Shown here piece by piece: positions 62,926-64,000 of a DNA stretch of 64,000 nucleotides. The DNA is taken from NCBI RefSeq assembly GCF_945957525.1, contig NZ_CAMFLA010000015.1, forward strand, positions 42,470-106,469, written 5' to 3'. Within the stretch, counting starts at the first letter, position 1; each line of letters starts with the position of its first letter. The translations under genes and the position numbers were made by a program. The stretch is from an uncultured Aquitalea sp. (lineage in GTDB: Bacteria > Pseudomonadota > Gammaproteobacteria > Burkholderiales > Chromobacteriaceae). The notes under the pieces are model-generated. The model made no database searches. It was not told the DNA's origin and worked only from the letters and a program-made list of their open reading frames with translations.

Positions 62926-64000
62926 GAGCTCCGTTTCGGCAGAATGGCAACCTTGGCCACCTGCATCGCCTGGTCTTTCAAGATTTTGGTTTTGCCTTCG
63001 GCATCAGAAGTACCGGTCAACTTACTGCCGTCTTTAAGCGTGACTTCGTAGTCACGATGAGCAGCAAGGTGTGGCTGTCCTCCGTCGCTACCGGGATAGT
63101 GCAGCTGGAATTTCTGATCGGTGGGGCCGGAGCGGAAATGTGGAGAGTCCGCACTGTCTGTTGCCGGCCCAGACATGGACTTACTAGCCGCCTTGATCAG
63201 CACCTGCCCGGAAGTACCCAGGGTGATGTTGCTGTCGATCTTGATAAATGACCCGGCCTGCGACACACAGCGGATAGTCGGCGCATGAATCAAGACCTCA
63301 CCGTTCACGGCCATGATGCGGATACTCTTGTCTGCTTGTGCCACCAGATCATTGGCTTGGGCTTGCATCAGGAACTGCCCCTGATGCGCGATGAGGCGAA
63401 CATCGCCCGATTGGGCGAACTGGCTGATACCGTTGCCGGCATTGAGCACAAACTGCTCTCCGCTGGTGAACTGCAAATGCTTTTTGGCGGCCAGGTCATA
63501 GTTGAGCCCGGCATAACCGATGATGCCTTTCGGCGAGCTGTAGGAAAGCCCTGCCATGGCCGTCAGGCCAAGAACAGCTTGGCCACCTCCCGAAGACTTG
63601 GGGTCGGTATTGCTACCCTTTTCCCAATTCTTGATGTGTTCAATCAGCTCGGTTTGCGACTGCGGATCCAGCTTGAGAGCCTGGCTACTACTGGCGTAAT
63701 CGCCAAATGCCTTGAAAAGCTCGGCGCACTGATCCAGCAGCTCGATCATTTCCTTTCGCTCCAGTTGATTGCCACTGGCCTGGACTTTGCCGTAGGTGGT
63801 CAGCAACAAGCCTTGAGCGGCTCGGATGGCAATGCTGGCGTCAGAGCGCAATTCCGCCCCCTCGCCGCGCGGCTGGCCTTTGCCGTTGCTGCGCGGGTGG
63901 GTGAGAAAACCGAGATTGAGTTGCGTCTTGTGCGTTTCACTGGACAGCTTGGCCCGCACTTCGCCCGGGGTGTCGTCAAACAGCAGTTCGTTGTACTGCC
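62922..64000 (-). CDS. vgrG: VgrG spike protein, C-terminal part
   Basis: About 359 residues; the gene continues beyond the right edge. The visible part begins in the gp5-like region with NELLFDDTPGEVRAKL, a VgrG hallmark. It continues through the DUF2345 beta-helix with repeated short strands (SGDVRLIAHQGQFLMQAQAN and NGEVLIHAPTIRCVSQAG) and ends with a DUF6484/DUF2345-like tail. The protein trimer punctures the target cell and carries Tle3. No evolved catalytic domain is present at the C-terminus. Confidence 0.93.
   Translation of the reverse strand, partial: QYNELLFDDTPGEVRAKLSSETHKTQLNLGFLTHPRSNGKGQPRGEGAELRSDASIAIRAAQGLLLTTYGKVQASGNQLERKEMIELLDQCAELFKAFGDYASSSQALKLDPQSQTELIEHIKNWEKGSNTDPKSSGGGQAVLGLTAMAGLSYSSPKGIIGYAGLNYDLAAKKHLQFTSGEQFVLNAGNGISQFAQSGDVRLIAHQGQFLMQAQANDLVAQADKSIRIMAVNGEVLIHAPTIRCVSQAGSFIKIDSNITLGTSGQVLIKAASKSMSGPATDSADSPHFRSGPTDQKFQLHYPGSDGGQPHLAAHRDYEVTLKDGSKLTGTSDAEGKTKILKDQAMQVAKVAILPKRSS

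Noticed and set aside
1..64000. CRISPR arrays
   Set aside because: No regularly spaced direct repeats and no cas-like genes were seen anywhere in the window.

Overview
The window looks like chromosomal DNA of a beta-proteobacterium of the Neisseriales, most likely Chromobacteriaceae (Chromobacterium/Aquitalea/Vogesella relatives). The reasons are the GC-rich housekeeping genes (rdgC, dcd, tyrB, yejK, cysK, a minimal ProQ/FinO protein, feoAB) and the mix of accessory loci. This placement is inference from gene content; no 16S rRNA or marker tree was available. Housekeeping stretches alternate with acquired islands marked by transposon scars, phage remnants and a sharp drop in GC at 54.7-58.9 kb.

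Layout. 1-1.1 kb: arsR-arsC-acr3 arsenic resistance operon (acr3 runs off the left edge). 1.3-2.07 kb: IS256-type scar and unassigned DNA. 2.07-14.14 kb: one long leftward iron-uptake operon behind two Fur-box-like sequences. It encodes a TonB receptor, a LysA/SbnH-type PLP decarboxylase, an SbnA-type synthase, an octopine-type opine dehydrogenase, a single IucA/IucC-type siderophore synthetase, an MFS exporter and a FecBCDE-like ABC importer. The enzyme set resembles a staphyloferrin B-like pathway in which an opine dehydrogenase stands where SbnB would be expected. 14.26-15.87 kb: Mu-like remnant (nonsense-mutated gpF, com overlapping dam) and a tyrosine-integrase tail beside tRNA-Thr and two tRNA-Pro genes.

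16.3-35.7 kb is mostly core: rdgC, a DODA-type dioxygenase, a class 1A-type dihydroorotate dehydrogenase, feoAB, dcd, glutathione peroxidase, an HDAC-like deacetylase, ychJ, cysK, a voltage-gated K+ channel, a macrodomain deacetylase, glycerate kinase, proQ, tyrB, yejK and a chemoreceptor. At 31.03-31.33 kb lies tRNA-Leu(UAA), interrupted by a 216-nt ORF-less group I intron.

36.1-44.25 kb is a zinc-starvation island: zur-like regulator, divergent COG0523 GTPase, folE2, an NTF2-like gene, and second copies of thrS, dihydroorotase and hisI. The HisI and dihydroorotase copies each appear to lack one canonical metal ligand. Transposon remnants bound the island (IS3-type on the left, IS5-type on the right), and the last codons of zur come from the IS5-type end. 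44.2-46.3 kb: an AT-rich solute-binding-protein gene between two direct IS5-type fragments. 46.4-49.7 kb: LysR regulator, agmatine deiminase and a PotF-like polyamine-binding protein. 50.0-54.7 kb: DUF3999-DUF2339 membrane pair.

54.7-64 kb: an orphan T6SS module, VgrG (partial), Tle3-type lipase, DUF2875 (Tla3-type) adaptor and PAAR, followed by AT-rich small exported or membrane proteins resembling an immunity array. Two of these are decaying: an LprI-like gene split by an in-frame amber codon, and a frameshifted second ankyrin gene. The recurring theme is metal economy (arsenic efflux, two iron routes, a zinc-sparing regulon).
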